This document shows positions 32,666-45,469 of a stretch of DNA of 64,000 nt, piece after piece (position 1 is the first letter of the stretch; every line of letters starts with the position of its first letter). A program made the translations under genes and the position numbers. The notes beneath the pieces are model-generated. The model had not been told where the DNA came from. It searched no databases and was given only the letters and a program-made list of their open reading frames with translations. Source of the stretch: Salminus brasiliensis (taxonomy: Eukaryota; Chordata; Actinopteri; Characiformes; Bryconidae); NCBI RefSeq assembly GCF_030463535.1, contig NC_132896.1, positions 19,263,709-19,327,708 on the forward strand. Reading direction: 5' to 3'.

Positions 32666-35600
32666 TGTCCAGGCTCCAACTCCTCCTCCGTTCCTATACG
32701 AAATATTAATAATATAAATCTTACCGTTGTTTGGAAAGATAAGACATAAGGGAGTTGTTCTAATAAAGTCTAAAGTAAGTGTAGAAATGGAGATCCCTGC
32801 TCAGCATTAATGTGTGTTAATGAGAAACTGATTCATTGATTGTGTGCTTCTCTCTGGAGAAGTTGTGATGAAAAGGAGGAAAATACTACCCCAGTTTGGA
32901 TCTCAACCTGTTCTCTTCTTACAACAGAAAACACACATGATCACACGGACAATTCTACAAAACAGTGGCCAATTAAATAGTTCATTAACAATTCAGCTAA
33001 AGGCGCCGCTATAGAAGTCCTCCAATAGCAGAGTCTTGTGTGTACTTTTTGAACAGAATGCTGCAGAAGTATTGGAGCGGAATAGAAATATTGCAGCACT
33101 GATATTACAAAGTACTATGAGTATTTGAGCAGCATGAGAACAGAGCTTTCTCACTGACTGCATTCTTTAAACTGAAGTTTACATCAATGATCATTAAGAA
33201 ATATCTCACATATCTTAAAGCTGAATCTCAGCCTTGCTAATCTGAAGGGAGGCCAAAGCATCTATCTCCTGGTTTCCTGCATCACTATGGGCTATAGAAG
33301 CACATGTTCTAGCTTAATCACCAGCCAATGGAGCGGGACTTTCCCTTCAGAATCAAATCCAGTCTTGCATTGTGCTAACTTTATCTTATTATTTATTTAC
33401 TTGAAACAAACAAAAAAAACATGTTCAAGTAAAATGAATACAAAAACAGTGCAAGTGTTACAGACATTACAAACTTGTATCTTTCAAATTAAATTGTAAT
33501 TTAATATGAATGTACTACATTTATATTTCATGTTATTTTCACCCCTTTATACTTCTAAAAGAAACAGTGCAGTCAGCATGTGTGACTGTATACAAGTAGA
33601 AATCTCAAAAGTACCCACTGAGGTCACAGAATTCGGTGGTAACATATGGTCAAACGGGTCCTTGGCTGATTTCGGCTTGTAGTGAGCAGCGGACTCCCGA
33701 GGTTTTTAATAATCTTCATATTCAGCAAGGAGGTAAGTTCGCAGATGGTGAAATAAGTTCTTTGTCGAGTTGTCTTTTACAATCGTCAATTGCAACCGAT
33801 TTTAGACATGGTTTGCAGAAGGCAGTCTTTTGAGAAACCTCTGTTTTCATAGCAAAGCCACCTCTAAGCTAGTGAGGACGAACCAGGTCTAGCAACTAAA
33901 AAAAAAATCTAATGCTGCAGACTGGCAGGGTGTTGGTGCTTGTGTTTAGTCTTCTCCTAGAAATGAGTTAACAAACTGTGCTAGAACATTAGCTTGTGTT
34001 GTGGTGAACTTGTAGGCTATGCTAGCGTGTGTGCACATGCGCAGTAGTCTATCCCATCAGGCTAACATGTGCAGTGAATATGTGAACAAAGCGAGTGACA
34101 TACTTGATAATTGTTCGCACATCGTTAAAACAACTAAGATATTATCGTAGATTATACATCATCTGTCGCTCTACTCTTGTCAACTTTGTCAGGATCTGTT
34201 GGAGGAAAATACAGAAAATATTTAATAGGATTTTATGAATTAACAGTTGGGGCTTTCACAACCCCATTTGGAGTCACATCCTCACATCTCTCCTGGCACC
34301 ATGAACAAGCAGGATAACTCTGGAGATGGTGCAGAACAGATGAGGAACACACAAAACTTTGATTATTTACCTATTAGTAATGAACTAATACTGTATATTA
34401 CCTATTTATCCATGTTTAAAACGGGTTTAAATGGGATGAGCCAAGATACAACACACAGGACAAATAAATCACTTAGTAAATCAATTCAGAAACAGCGTGG
34501 AAACAACAAATAAATAAAACATATCAGCTGGTCTTCTCCAAACGCTTAATGCTGCCCTGCTCAGTTGTAGTGCACCCCTTACAGTCTTTGTTTAAACCCC
34601 CAAGCAAATTGTGCCCAAGAGAGCATTCAACCTTAGCCAAAGATGATCCTTCATTTTTTGTTGATGAAAATACAACACAACATTTAGCAAATAAAGAGAG
34701 CAGGATTCTCAGTTCATCCAGAGAAATTAAGCCCAGGTGGTTCAGCCTGTCCAATAGGAGAAGAGCTGAGGGACATTCGTATCCACAACTTTGAGCTTAA
34801 CTTACTGGGTAGCAGAGAAATGCTGCTTTGGGAAACAGCCTCCCTGCAGTTCTTCCTGTGAACCTTGATTTAACAGTCACCAAACCCACAAGCATCAGCG
34901 GTTTGATCATTCTGCTTACCAAGTGCCTTATTATGAACACCACCAGCTAGCTTCCTCAGACACACAACCACACCTGCACCCCTGGTGCCCTGTAAAGAGG
35001 AGTGCAACGTCCAAACTTATTCTTAAACAGACCATTAAAGTAAGTTTTAAGGCTATTGCATCAATGATAAAAACCAAGTCACTGATTTCAGTGCAGTTTT
35101 ACAACAAAGGGTAAAACAAATTTCAGCTAAAATACAAATTATACAAAATAACTTTTCAGTAAAACGAAAAATGTAAAATTCAATATTAATTTAGGGAACA
35201 TAAAATGTGTCAAGTTGACTTGGTCTTAAAACTTAGAACTATGAAGGTTGTCAGTTTTATTACAAACACATGCACAACCATGTCTGTTTTGACCATTGTT
35301 CAACTTTTGACGGTCTGAATCTGGCAGTTCTTTTAAGTTTTAAAATGAACCAATTAAAATGCTCCTGTAAAACTGGTATTTTGGATTACTGGGACAACAT
35401 GAATTTCCAACTTTCTAATGTGACAGAAACCAATAATTAACAAGAAAACCATTTTCAGTTCATTTAGTTCTTTGCAAAGTCAAATAAGTACTTAAGAAAT
35501 ACAATAGGAACAATATAAAAAGATCTGGCATGTTTCAATATTAGTCATTCTTTTATTAAGTCTCCACCTGCTCTTCCAGTAGCAAGCATGAGGTGATCTA

Positions 35601-35730
35601 TTACAATCTCTGGAAAACATTTGGAATTCCTGCATCTAAATACTAATCAATAATTGTAATCCCACAAGGCCCTTGCATGGCCTTCAATGTGCATATACTT
35701 AAACCCTTCAAATCTAATTTATATTACATG
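32666..35730. other. Intergenic, no gene seen
   Basis: AT-rich, with short open stretches at 33,287-33,499, 34,247-34,513 and 34,549-34,794 that have neither splice context nor family resemblance. No RNA gene or recognised transposon was found. Confidence 0.5.
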
Positions 35731-35744
35731 CTTTCCTGTCATGG

Positions 35745-36065
35745 TCCATTATATCAGCTCCACTAACCAAATATAAGAACTTTGAAGTCTTCAATTATAG
35801 AACCATGCGTCTCATGCATGCATTGGTAACCCTCTTTCATCTTGTTCTTAAATGCTCACAACCCCATTGAGCAGGTATTATTTGGGTGGTGGGTCATTCC
35901 AGTCATTCATCAGTGATCATAGGACGCCACCCACAGGACACTGTTGGCTGGATATTTCTGGTTGGTGGACAATTCTCATCCCAGCAGTGACGCTGAGGTG
36001 TTCAAAGACTCCAGGAGCACTGCTGTGTCTGATCCACTCCAGCGCAACACGCACAACTAGCATCT
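35745..36065 (+). repeat. Copy of a common fish palindromic repeat
   Basis: TATATCAGCTCCACTAACCA, GAGCAGGTATTATTTGGGTG, ACTGTTGGCTGGATATTTCT, GGTTGGTGGACAATTCTCAT and GCTGTGTCTGATCCACTCC are landmarks of a dispersed repeat abundant in teleosts. The copy is shortened by internal deletion and lacks its second half. Confidence 0.7.
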
Positions 36066-36069
36066 AGGG

Positions 36070-37640
36070 ACTACCCTAATCAATGTTGGGCTATACGTGG
36101 ATGGAAAAGTACACTTATTAAGGTGGGAAATTTTTGTCAAATTTCTAAACCAAATGTAGTGACTGAAAGGCAGAGCTCAAAATAAGAGGGTGATGACTGC
36201 CAGTCAACAATCTTGTCATTAGAATGGCTGAAAAGTCCCGCCACAAATGTTTATACATGTAGATGTATGACTCTGCCCACAGGGCGCTTTTGCTGATTAT
36301 ATGGACAATGCATGTGGATACAGAATGTACTTCATTAAGTAGTTGTTTGGTATAGACTGCTGTAGACACTGTCTTCTGTGTGACACTTCCTACAGCATAG
36401 GTACAATTATGGTTAAGGTTTTGTAAACCAAATGGTTTTAGTCAGAGAGGAATACATGCAAATTAACCACATGAACCTCATATCATTAACTAAATACAGA
36501 TTGGACACTCAAACGTTTTGAGGTTGATGAGCATACCTGCACAGAATCTTCCTGGTCATTAACAACATCTGTCTCCTCTTTATGAAACATTGCATGGTTT
36601 AAAAAAAATACTATGAACAATCCAGGTTATCTCCTTTTTGGTGAGCTATTACTGTACACATACCCGAACTGAAGTGGGCACACACTTCTGTCTTGGGGCA
36701 GATTCTCCTTAGCTGGAGAACTTCCTGAGAAGTTAGAAACCATAGTGAAATCAATGTAATACTTACCAATGTTGCTCTGACCTTGCTACAACTTGAGTTT
36801 CTCAGGTGGGACAGGAAGAAGGTGTGTTCTTAGCTCATGGTCTACTAAAAGACCAAATTGCAGCCACAGTGCCACAAAATATTATACATACAAAACATAA
36901 AAGTGGAAAATAACAGATTTATTCTGAAATTCTTGAGTACATCTAAGAATATAAAAATAGCATTGAATAGCATAGCATATTTATTTTATTCAAAAAGTTA
37001 TACTGTCATTTCATATTCACTACATGTAAAGTGACTTACTCAAACCTTTTTGTGTTTTTCTTTTGATCAGTATGACTTATAGCTCATGAAAACCAAACTT
37101 CTGACTAGTATTTTCATTTATACACTCAATACTTGGGGATGCTTCATCCACTAAGTACTGTATCAGCAAGCAGAGTAATATCATGGCCAGCTACATCTGC
37201 TGCAGGAAAAGGAAATTGGCATCTCCATAAAGCGTGTCAGCAGATGGAAACATGCTCTACAATATCCTGGTAGACTTCTGCACTGACTTGATATTAGAAA
37301 TGCGGCAGTTGTCCCTCTCCTGGAGATACCAGTGTGTGGTCTATTGCCAGATGTATTACCTGAAGGTGTCCAGCATTAACTCTGAACTAGTCTGCAGCAA
37401 ATGTTGAATTCTAGGCCATAATAAACTGTATACTGTCCTTAACATTTTATTTTGACCTCAACGGCTGAGAGAGTTGAAAGCAGAGTGTCAGGTCTATCAC
37501 CACCTGCACAAGTTTTGCATCTGTGTTCAGACTACTCCTTTCAGAATAACTAGTCTGTAGACATTTGATTGCATACTAATACTGCAGAACTTAGGGTTAT
37601 GTCTGAAAAAATTAGATTCATACTGCCGTTTTCACAGTTA
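36070..37640. other. Intergenic, no gene seen
   Basis: No supported gene. Two splice-like blocks near 36,664-36,724 and 36,767-36,830 are separated by only 42 nt and were rejected as a spliced pair. Confidence 0.5.
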
Positions 37641-37653
37641 TAGTCTCATTACT

Positions 37654-37746
37654 TCATTTACGAATATGGGGTCTCGGTTCAGAACTCGCTAAAGCGTTCA
37701 CTTCAGCCATTCTCCATCTTTTCAGATACTGTGCACTGGACACCAT
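37654..37746 (-). other. Small ORF in a possible non-coding transcript
   Basis: A good acceptor (ATTTTCAG, exon start 37,754) precedes a 30-codon ORF starting MVSSAQYLKRWRMAEVNA. Nothing like it is known to me. It could belong to a spliced transcript on - starting in the CpG-rich block at 39.4-39.8 kb, together with the exon-like block at 38,851-38,942. Confidence 0.2.
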
Positions 37747-38850
37747 TTGTGGTTCTGAAAATTACATTAGACAACAAATGAATTATGAACCAGATTTACA
37801 TGTAAAACAAAGAGTGCCAACATCTAATGTAAAGCCATATTTCACCAGAGGCAGGAGGTAACCAAATCCGTGTCTCTTAACCCTGGTCCTGGAGGCAACC
37901 AGCATTTTAGTGGTTTCCTGGCTTCAGCACATCCCTCTGAAAGACTCTGAAAGAACTCAATAATAACCTGATGAGTTAAATCAGGTTTGTTAAGAGAAGA
38001 GAAAGCAAAAAAAATGTACAGGGCAAGGTGCCTCCAGTACCAGGGTTAAGAAACACTAATCTAAACCACCAATTTAAAGAAGTAGTTAAAATATTAAAAT
38101 AAACATTACACAAATTTCCAGACATAAGAGATATCAACATTTTGCTTCTTTAGTTTAGCACTGGAGCTACAAGTCTAACGTTGCAAGAAAACACTAAACA
38201 ATATTAACCCAAAATCCTCTTTTCTGTGAATACATCCCTTAAACCGCCCTCAACCTGTTCAAACCACATGCAGGTCTTCATTCAAGCCAGTAGACTTCTC
38301 AGCGTAGTGCAGTACACAGTATGACTGAGTAATACAAATAAACTAAACCAATCTGCAGAAATCTTACACAACACAACTGATCCTGGGTCAGTATTCATGA
38401 CGTACTTCCATAATCACGAGTCAAGAGCAGCAATCCTACTCCTAAGACAGTTTGAGAACACAGACCCAGACCAAAAGGGCTGCCCACAGCACTTAGCTCT
38501 GTAGTGATGTTCAGTCATGCTGTCATAAACCACACTGACAAGTATACACAACCTTAATGAAGACCTAAATGCGCTTTGAGAGGGTTTTAAGGAAGTTTTT
38601 ACTGAAACAAGTAGGGTGAGTATTGACCTCTATCATTAGTTATTAACAGCCTCACAGTTCCACCGTTAAATTAATTAATGAGACCAGATATCTGATATGA
38701 GTTGATACATATGGGGTAAAGGGACAATTGTGTCATTATTTTCTCCCTAAATAGGTTTACAGTCACAAAATGATTAAGGAAACCTTACAACTTGGAAAAC
38801 TGTTCATACATTGGAACATTAAATTAAGTTGGGGTTGCAATAATACTTAC

Positions 38851-38942
38851 TATTTTGATATGTCTACTGTTTAAGCACTGCCAGTATGTTGTGGCACAGC
38901 AGTCTGCAGTCTGTCCCAAATCCAGTCAGCTTCTGAAACAAA
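38851..38942 (-). other. Exon-like block, 92 nt
   Basis: Acceptor TTTGTTTCAG and donor GTAAGTATT frame 92 nt. One frame reads KLTGFGTDCRLLCHNILAVL, then a stop. It may be a UTR or non-coding exon. Confidence 0.25.
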
Positions 38943-39329
38943 TACTTTTTAATAAAATGATAGTTAGATACAGTTAATTTAAGGTATCTGCTAATGCATG
39001 TCAGTGTTCAATAAAACCCAGAAATGAATATTTACCTTAAAAAGCCAAAGCTAAAAAGACCCAAGTATGAGCAGCACTACCACATTTTGCCCCTGCCGAC
39101 CATTATCTAGATAAACAGCAGCTTCTATCTAGCTAGGACCTAGTTAGGTTAGGAGGACTACTTTCAAATATTGTAGCTAAAACAATCATTACTTCATTTC
39201 AAAGCACAAATGTAACACTGGAAGTTTAAACTCAGCTTATTCACACTTATTCACTAAGTACTAATTAAACATAGGAGCTAAAGATTAGTTAAACATAGCT
39301 ACTGCAGCTCAGCATCAGCCATCAACTCG

Positions 39330-39850
39330 AGCTAATATTCACACTTCAGTCAACATTAGCGGAAACAGCTGACGTCAGAAAGCGCGCGCTGGCGGATTAA
39401 TCAATAAATAAACGTTAGTCAACTTTTATCGGGGCCTTTTCCAACAACGTGCAAAATACGATCATTATTTTAGAAACGTTAATGCTTCCTACGTTTCGAA
39501 GTTACCGCCATACATCACCAACCAACCGCCAACATCTTTAAGCACCTGTTTCCTGCGGCCAGCTAAACTGCTCTAGCACCATTTAACGTAGATAGCGCTA
39601 GCAAGTGAGTTAGCTCCTACTGCTGTACAGCTAAAATACATACACGTGCGTAACGATAATACTAATATATCAAATATTCGTTGTACGTTTATGGTCTCAT
39701 ATATGGTAAAATATCAGCTTAAAAGCAGCTAGCTGACATTAACTCAGCTGGTTGTATCAGGAGCGTCTGTCCTGGGCGCCTCCTTGAAGCAGACTGACAG
39801 ACTGGAAGGGGCGTTTCCGGTGACAGAGCCTCGCTTTAACAGAGCTCGAC
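39330..39850. promoter_or_regulatory. CpG-enriched block, possible promoter
   Basis: CpG-rich motifs (TGACGTCAGAAAGCGCGCGC, a CRE-like TGACGTCA; GTTACCGCCATAC; GGGGCGTTTCCGG) stand out against AT-rich flanks. A - strand GGCG/GTAACT near 39,500 could be a first-exon donor. No coding exon is convincingly linked to it. Confidence 0.35.
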
Positions 39851-39899
39851 TGTAGTTTCGTATTTTGAGCAAAGCTGGAACAACGATGAGGAAAGCAAA

Positions 39900-40740
39900 T
39901 GGGGGATTAGTCCATTATTAAAATGCCCAGAGTTCATTATTAAAATAAAATATATCAAACGGACATGCTTTTCATATTTCATTTACACAAAAATGCTAAA
40001 GCAGATCATTTAGATCATGTTTTAAATAATGTACACTCACACATACTGCTTAATCAGCAATTCATTTAGAAAGTCCAGAATATGCTGCCACGGTCTCTTC
40101 TATGCAGTTTCATCAAATGATTTATTTTTATAACAATCCACATTTAGTAAATCATACAACATTTTATTTAGTTTTTATTTTATTAAGCCTCATCATAATC
40201 GGCTTCCTCTTTTCCTTCTTACTGTTATTGTTTGTAGTACTGGTTCTGTTCTCATTACTGTTAGTGTTAGAAATGAAGCTGTTGGACGTTAATAAAAGAT
40301 CACCAATAGACTGAATTGGCTGAAACCACGTCCACCAACATTTTAAAAATGTCTGCAAAAACAATCGGACTATTTTTAGACCTATTTTTCTCACTGCTGA
40401 GGTTAATGCAGCAAAAGTGTAAGCGCACCATTTTCATCTCTACCAGCAGACCTACAGAAGGCTCTTAAATTCAGTGATGCTTCAACGTGTGTCGCGTGTA
40501 ATATTACAGTTATTTATGGTAAATTGTCCTTTGATGGTGTCTTTGTAATAGGCCACCTGCATGATGAAATGGTTCTGTTGATTTGAAAGGTCAAACACAC
40601 ACTAAACACTGTGTCCTTGTTTCTTCCAATTTTATTTAATTGTCGTTTCCATGCATGACGTGTCCCAGCTGACAAAGTCTGGACTTTACAAAGTCCAGGA
40701 AAGGAACTGGAGCATTAAGTAATAAATATATATGAAGTGA
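39900..40740. other. Intergenic, no gene seen
   Basis: AT-rich sequence without supported genes or recognised repeats. Confidence 0.5.
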
Positions 40741-40744
40741 AATG

Positions 40745-41830
40745 ACACTGTAGAAGAAATCTGTCTCTATTGGACATACACGTCACTTCCGGCTGACAGG
40801 TCTTGCTTGCTCACCTGGGCTGCGTCCAGAAACTTCTGCTACTCGTCCTCCCCAGCCAATCACAACTGTTGCATAGAGCAGCACATATAAGACAATTCTG
40901 TCCATTTAACTGCGATAATTGAGAATTAAACTTCTGTTCTTTGCAGAAAAACAGTAAACAGTATAATCTAAATATAGCCATATATAATATAAAACAAAAT
41001 AACAAAATAATAATTAGTATTATTTATATAAGTTGAGTTAACTGCATAAAGAACATTTAAGCTCAGTTCCAATATATAAGCCAGGTGTAAAATAAGCAGG
41101 AGAGCATGTTAGTTTATCTAAACTCTAAATGTATTCATTTATCATTTGTTATTATTGATTTGCTGCTCATTGTCACTCTGGGTGTGCACGCAGGGATGTC
41201 ACTCCAAGACTTTCTGGGTAGGACACTCTCATGTCTCCTCTGCTGGAAGCCGCTTTAAGGGGGATTTTAAGAGTCTCCTCCTGTATTTGGACAAGCGGCA
41301 AGATGGCTCCACAAAACCAGTTAGAAAGGATGAAGGGAAGAGGAGGATCGGTAGGAAACAGCAGTAACGTTAGGGGTTTCTGGACGCAGCCCTGCTGTTT
41401 GATACTCCCAGTCAGGTCTTTATATGAGGGATGGGCAGAGCGAGGCTTTTTAACGCATTTGAAGCCAAAGTGGTTCGAAGCTTCTCCGCTTCACAGCTCT
41501 ACTGCGCCACCTGTTGTACAAATACAACACTACACCACCACTGCCTGATTCACTCGTGTGTCCATAAACCTTCCCCACACTGAAACCAGAGCACCATACA
41601 GTGATGTACGACTGTGTTTGTTCCTTTAATTGAATGTAGTTTTATCTACATTTAATTAAATGTATTTCATTTCAGTATGCAATTCATTTGCTCTCCTTCT
41701 AAACAAAATAGCCACATTTGGTAATATTTGATAATGTGGAAAATTCCACTGTTTAATCTGCATGTAGACTTTACATCTTTTCAACACAGAAATAAACAGG
41801 AATATACTTAAATGTTTTATTTCAGGTAAT
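40745..41830 (+). repeat. Left arm of an inverted duplication
   Basis: Both parts of this arm, 40,745-40,816 (AGAAGAAATCTGTCTCTATT, CACGTCACTTCC) and 41,393-41,830 (ATACTCCCAGTCAGGTCTTT, ATGAGGGATGGGCAGAG, TAATTGAATGTAGTTTTATC), match the reverse complement of 52,600-53,050. A transposon interrupts this arm but not the other. Confidence 0.8.
40817..41392. mobile_element. Non-autonomous DNA transposon, 576 bp
   Basis: It begins GGGCTGCGTCCAGAAAC and ends with the exact complement GTTTCTGGACGCAGCCC, a perfect 17-bp terminal inverted repeat. The orthologous point in the inverted arm near 52,985 lacks it (CCTGCTGCTTGTTACTCCC when reversed), which gives an empty site. A target duplication is not clear; superfamily not assigned. 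Open frames inside (41,146-41,367 and 41,231-41,548) look incidental. Confidence 0.8.
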
Positions 41831-42382
41831 TTCATGTTGTCTCCAGTTAGAAATCCTCAATCCTTGCCAATCCTTGATTGTGGTGTTTGGGGAGGTGGGG
41901 TTCGAAGGGTGGAACAAGATCTGTTGTCCTGTGTACCAAATATGTTGACTAGACACTAGCTAAAGGGCTGTGTGGAGACTCTCCTAATTATGTAATTAGG
42001 AAAGTGCATTAACTTCAGCCATTGCTAATCAAGAATGACCCATTTAGGGCAAGGCTTTAATGGGAATACCCTTCATGTTTATCGGCGTATGTATTTAATG
42101 ACCTTTTGTGTTCAAGGGAGAGGCATGCAGACTGGCCTGGACACCTTCTAGGACCTCTTCTGTATATGCCCAATGCTTTATTTTACTGTTTGATGTACAA
42201 CACACATCGCACTCGGGTCTACCGCAGGACCATGTAACTGCTGTGCATTGAACAATAATTACGAACCATCAGGTGATGGCTGGTATTTTGAGAGATTCCA
42301 AACAGCAGTTCAATTCAGTCCTGATTTGTGCTATCTGCTGCCTCTGCTGCTCTGTCGTTTGTCACTGTTTACTCTCGAGAAA

Positions 42383-42600
42383 CATGGTGACCAGAGCTCT
42401 CCAGACTCTTTGCAAGGACTGTCGGGCTTGACCAGCAGATCTGCTGACGAGTCTGGAGGCTTCCTATTACTAACATGGCTCAATTTTAGCACTACTGGTG
42501 CGGCTGGGTCGTCATCTCCACTACCACAGCGGAGAGGACCTGGGGGTGTTTGTGGGGACTCTACTACCCCACCACAGTAGTAAATTGCTCTCTAATAGCC
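42383..42600 (+). pseudogene. Worn copy of the MVT-type first exon
   Basis: ACATGGTGACCAGAGCTCTC and the following bases align with the first exon at 32,120 (-) and the copy at 44,397 (+), but a stop follows after about 16 codons and indels break the rest. Upstream CTGTCGTTTGTCACTGTTTA also resembles the upstream of the other two. Confidence 0.5.
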
Positions 42601-42960
42601 TGCATCTTTTCATATCCAGTAGGATTTTCCCATTTCTCTCTGCTGTTTCATTTTTGATGTGGTTGGTTGAGTTGAATAATGGATACATTGCTCCGAATAA
42701 AGGGTGTAGGTGTGCTTTTGACATTGATGGGAACATGAAACTGGTTCGAAGGGGTTCTTGGACAGAGCAATTGCACCTTGGTTGTCTTCAGATATTTTCA
42801 CAGGTGCTTATTGAACACTGTCCATGGCATTTAGTAGCTATACAAGCAGAATATATGGCAATGTATATGTACACTGAGCAGGAAGTAAGAGGCCCATGTA
42901 TTAGTTGGACTAAAACACCAAATCTGCCTCACTGTGTGCATCAACTTTCAGTTTCTCACC
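42600..42960 (-). pseudogene. Ty1/copia RNase H relic
   Basis: The - strand reads MKISEDNQGAIALSKNPFEP, then HQCQKHTYTLYSEQC in the place of the copia RNase H end (HQRSKHIDIRYH). The AEYMA block is visible as a shifted frame. It continues the RT relic immediately to its right, so RT and RNase H come from one element. Confidence 0.75.
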
Positions 42961-43149
42961 ACTCTTGTACCACAGTTCATGATCAGTTGTACCTTTTAAG
43001 GACCTAATTACATGCTTTACTGCAATCCAGTGTTCATTGGGCTCCAATAAGTACTGCAACAATTGACTAATGGGCCAACAATCACGATGTAACTCACGAC
43101 TCTGTACGATGTCTTGAGCTTAAAAAGAAAGCGGAGAGTGCCATCCGCT

Positions 43150-43990
43150 AAGTGTTGTGGTGGTTACTATTCCACAAACCATCTGAAGGCGTAAACAACT
43201 GCCAGTTCTTTTGACGGTTCATTCGTACTTGTGTTGTAAATCCTGGGTGTTGCTTTGTGAAAGTAAAGTCTAAACCGGGGAAGTCCTTGGCTTGAGTTAC
43301 TGTGAGTCAATTCAGGAATGATGCCTTTGTTCCACTGCAGCCTCTGTGTCAAGTTTATCCCAATGTCCATAAGAAGAGCAAGTTCATTGCAAGGAATAAA
43401 ACATGCACATCTTGGATAAATCTATACAAACATTAAGAACTTGCAATGAGTATTAGAACCCAATGCTCCCCCCTGGCTCTTCACATAAGTGATCCCTTGG
43501 CAAATCAAAATGATCTCTACTTGTTACACTGACTCTTGGCTTACAGTCCAACATAGTAAATTGTTCTAGTACTTTTGTGTACTTGACTCCTTGTACTGCT
43601 CCATGACTCCATTTCAGTACCTAGAAAATGTTGAATGTTGGCATCTTTTTCACCTCAATAAGCAAGTCTGTTACTGGCAGCAATGATCAGATCCTTAACC
43701 CATTTCATCAGGATCCTCCTGTTTCAGTGTGTTTGTAGACACCATGGTAAGCTGGGTTTTGTGTAAACCCATTTTTCATCTAGATAAACATGCAACATGT
43801 TCAGTGTTCCTCTAGATAGTTTGAGACTCAGTTAACAGACAATCTTTTCACCTGTGTTTTTGAATTTCCTTCAAAAACCTCTTGTTGCTCCATATGAATC
43901 TCTGCTGCATTACCTGGTCAGTCTGGGTTTGGTGTTCAAGATCACATTTTGAATATAGCTTCTTCGTCATGTTGCATGTGTAGCATGCAG
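43150..43990 (-). pseudogene. Ty1/copia reverse transcriptase relic
   Basis: On - the order is MEQQEVFEG-like, then KNGFTQNPAYHG (copia NGFxQxPADH), then DLIIAAS with the following HFLGTEME block. All are copia RT landmarks in the right order, with frameshifts and stops between them. Together with the RNase H relic this is the 3' half of one copia insertion. Confidence 0.75.
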
Positions 43991-44329
43991 ATCCAAATAC
44001 TTTAATCTTTTGAAAGGTTGGAGTTCTTTTGGTAAATTGCTATTCGCGCACACCTTCCCATTTCAAATGGGATTCTCCAGTTTCTCTCATCTGTCTCATT
44101 TACATGCCCTTCTCTCTGAGCAATGACTTCTTACCGTTATCTGAACAATACATTTTACTGTTCCATATGAAGAGAAATCGGGCAAGAACTGTAGCCTTTT
44201 ATGGGGTTGCCCTTTGTGTACTTCCTAAAAAGTATCTACAATTTTATTTATTTATCCCTCTCCCACATGTGTTGAGGGATCGTCCATACTTTTTGTCTTA
44301 TTTGGCTAATTTGAGTCTTTTTACTGTCT

Positions 44330-44970
44330 GCTACCTGTGATACGGTACAGTACTTTCTCCCTGATGGTTGTTTGTGTCTGTGTTCGTTCTCGGGACATGG
44401 TGACCACAGAGGTACAAGCTCTCCAGGCGGTCTGCTTGGAGCTCATCCAGCTGTTGTAGAGGCAGTCCAAACTCCTCCATCAGAAGATGAGGCCTGAGGC
44501 AGCCCAGGACGCTCCCAACATGGTTGTCTCAATACCAGAGGAGGTCATCATCTCCGCTCCATGCCAGAGAGGGCCAGAGAAAGTCCAGGTCTCCTCAACC
44601 GCCACAGTAGGTTTTCAAACTTCTAGTAACTCTCCTGTTTTTCAGGTGCCTGTGTCCTGGATGTCAGGTGTCGTTCTTTGGCACTATCATTCTCCATTCG
44701 ACGCCCCAAGGTTCTGAAGGAACACTCCTGCATGCTTGTAGACACCATTTGGGGGAGGGATCATCGTCTTCACTGCCCCCGTCCTCCAAACAACAAACAA
44801 ACGAGTAGTGTACAAAGCTCTTCACGCTCCGCTGCGGGAGATGTGCGTCTGCGCTGACTTCATAGGCAACTGGGAGAGCTTTCACGAACGCCTGGTCCTC
44901 TACATCAGATAAGCCTGGGGTCTGTCATTCTTGCCGGGAACATCAAGAAGGTGCTACACCAGGACTGACT
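44330..44970 (+). pseudogene. Decayed copy of the unidentified MVT-type gene
   Basis: ATG at 44,397 opens MVTTEVQALQAVCLELIQLL, then TAG, then continues in the same frame through HQKMRPEAAQDAPNMVVSIP to a possible donor near 44,608. After a gap, a second block reads KRVVYKALHAPLREMCVCAD and FIGNWESFHERLVLYIR, then a stop. Upstream TACAGTACTTTCTCCCTGAT matches the upstream of the 32.1-kb copy. The copy is broken by at least two stops. Confidence 0.5.
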
Positions 44971-44999
44971 GGCTCTTCTAAATTGCACCAGTCAGGTTA

Positions 45000-45270
45000 A
45001 GTGAACTGGATAGTGGGCAGTTGGGTAATTTACCTGATTTACTCAATTTTTGCCATTTATTCTGACAATTTAGAACCTTATTCAGATTGTTACAAATTCT
45101 GGTTTTCCAAATACAAGCAGCTTCTGCATCGAATTTGGGAAGTTGAATACCATCTCTATGCCCTGAAGCAGTCATTGTCCATGCATTTCTTACTGATGAC
45201 CACCTTGGTTCACTCTGTCACTGTGAAACTAGGGCAACAGCCATGTATTGACTTGGTCTGAATCAAGGGC
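45000..45270 (+). repeat. Intron segment shared, inverted, with 31.3-31.45 kb
   Basis: ATACAAGCAGCTTCTGCATC, GCAGTCATTGTCCATGCATT and CTTACTGATGACCACCTTGG match the reverse complement of 31,330-31,450 in order. This extends the paralogy of the two loci beyond the exons. Confidence 0.65.
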
Positions 45271-45469
45271 ATAGGTGTGATTTTGATGTTGGCGGAGGAC
45301 TTGATCCACCGGGAGCCTCCTCAAAGCAGAGGCATTTTGGTGTTCTGACTAATGTGTATAACCTTTTATTTGTACATTCTGTAGCCAGCATACTCATAAA
45401 ATTGCATTAACCCAAAATTGCATCAACCTAAAACTGGTTTTGTTGCACTCATTGCTTCTTTAAACTTCT

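Noticed and set aside
36664..36830. Two - strand exons with good splice sites
   Set aside because: The gap between them is only 42 nt, too short for a vertebrate intron, and no family match is seen.
42498..43007. A 169-codon + strand frame
   Set aside because: It is largely antisense to a copia RNase H relic and crosses into the worn MVT-type exon.
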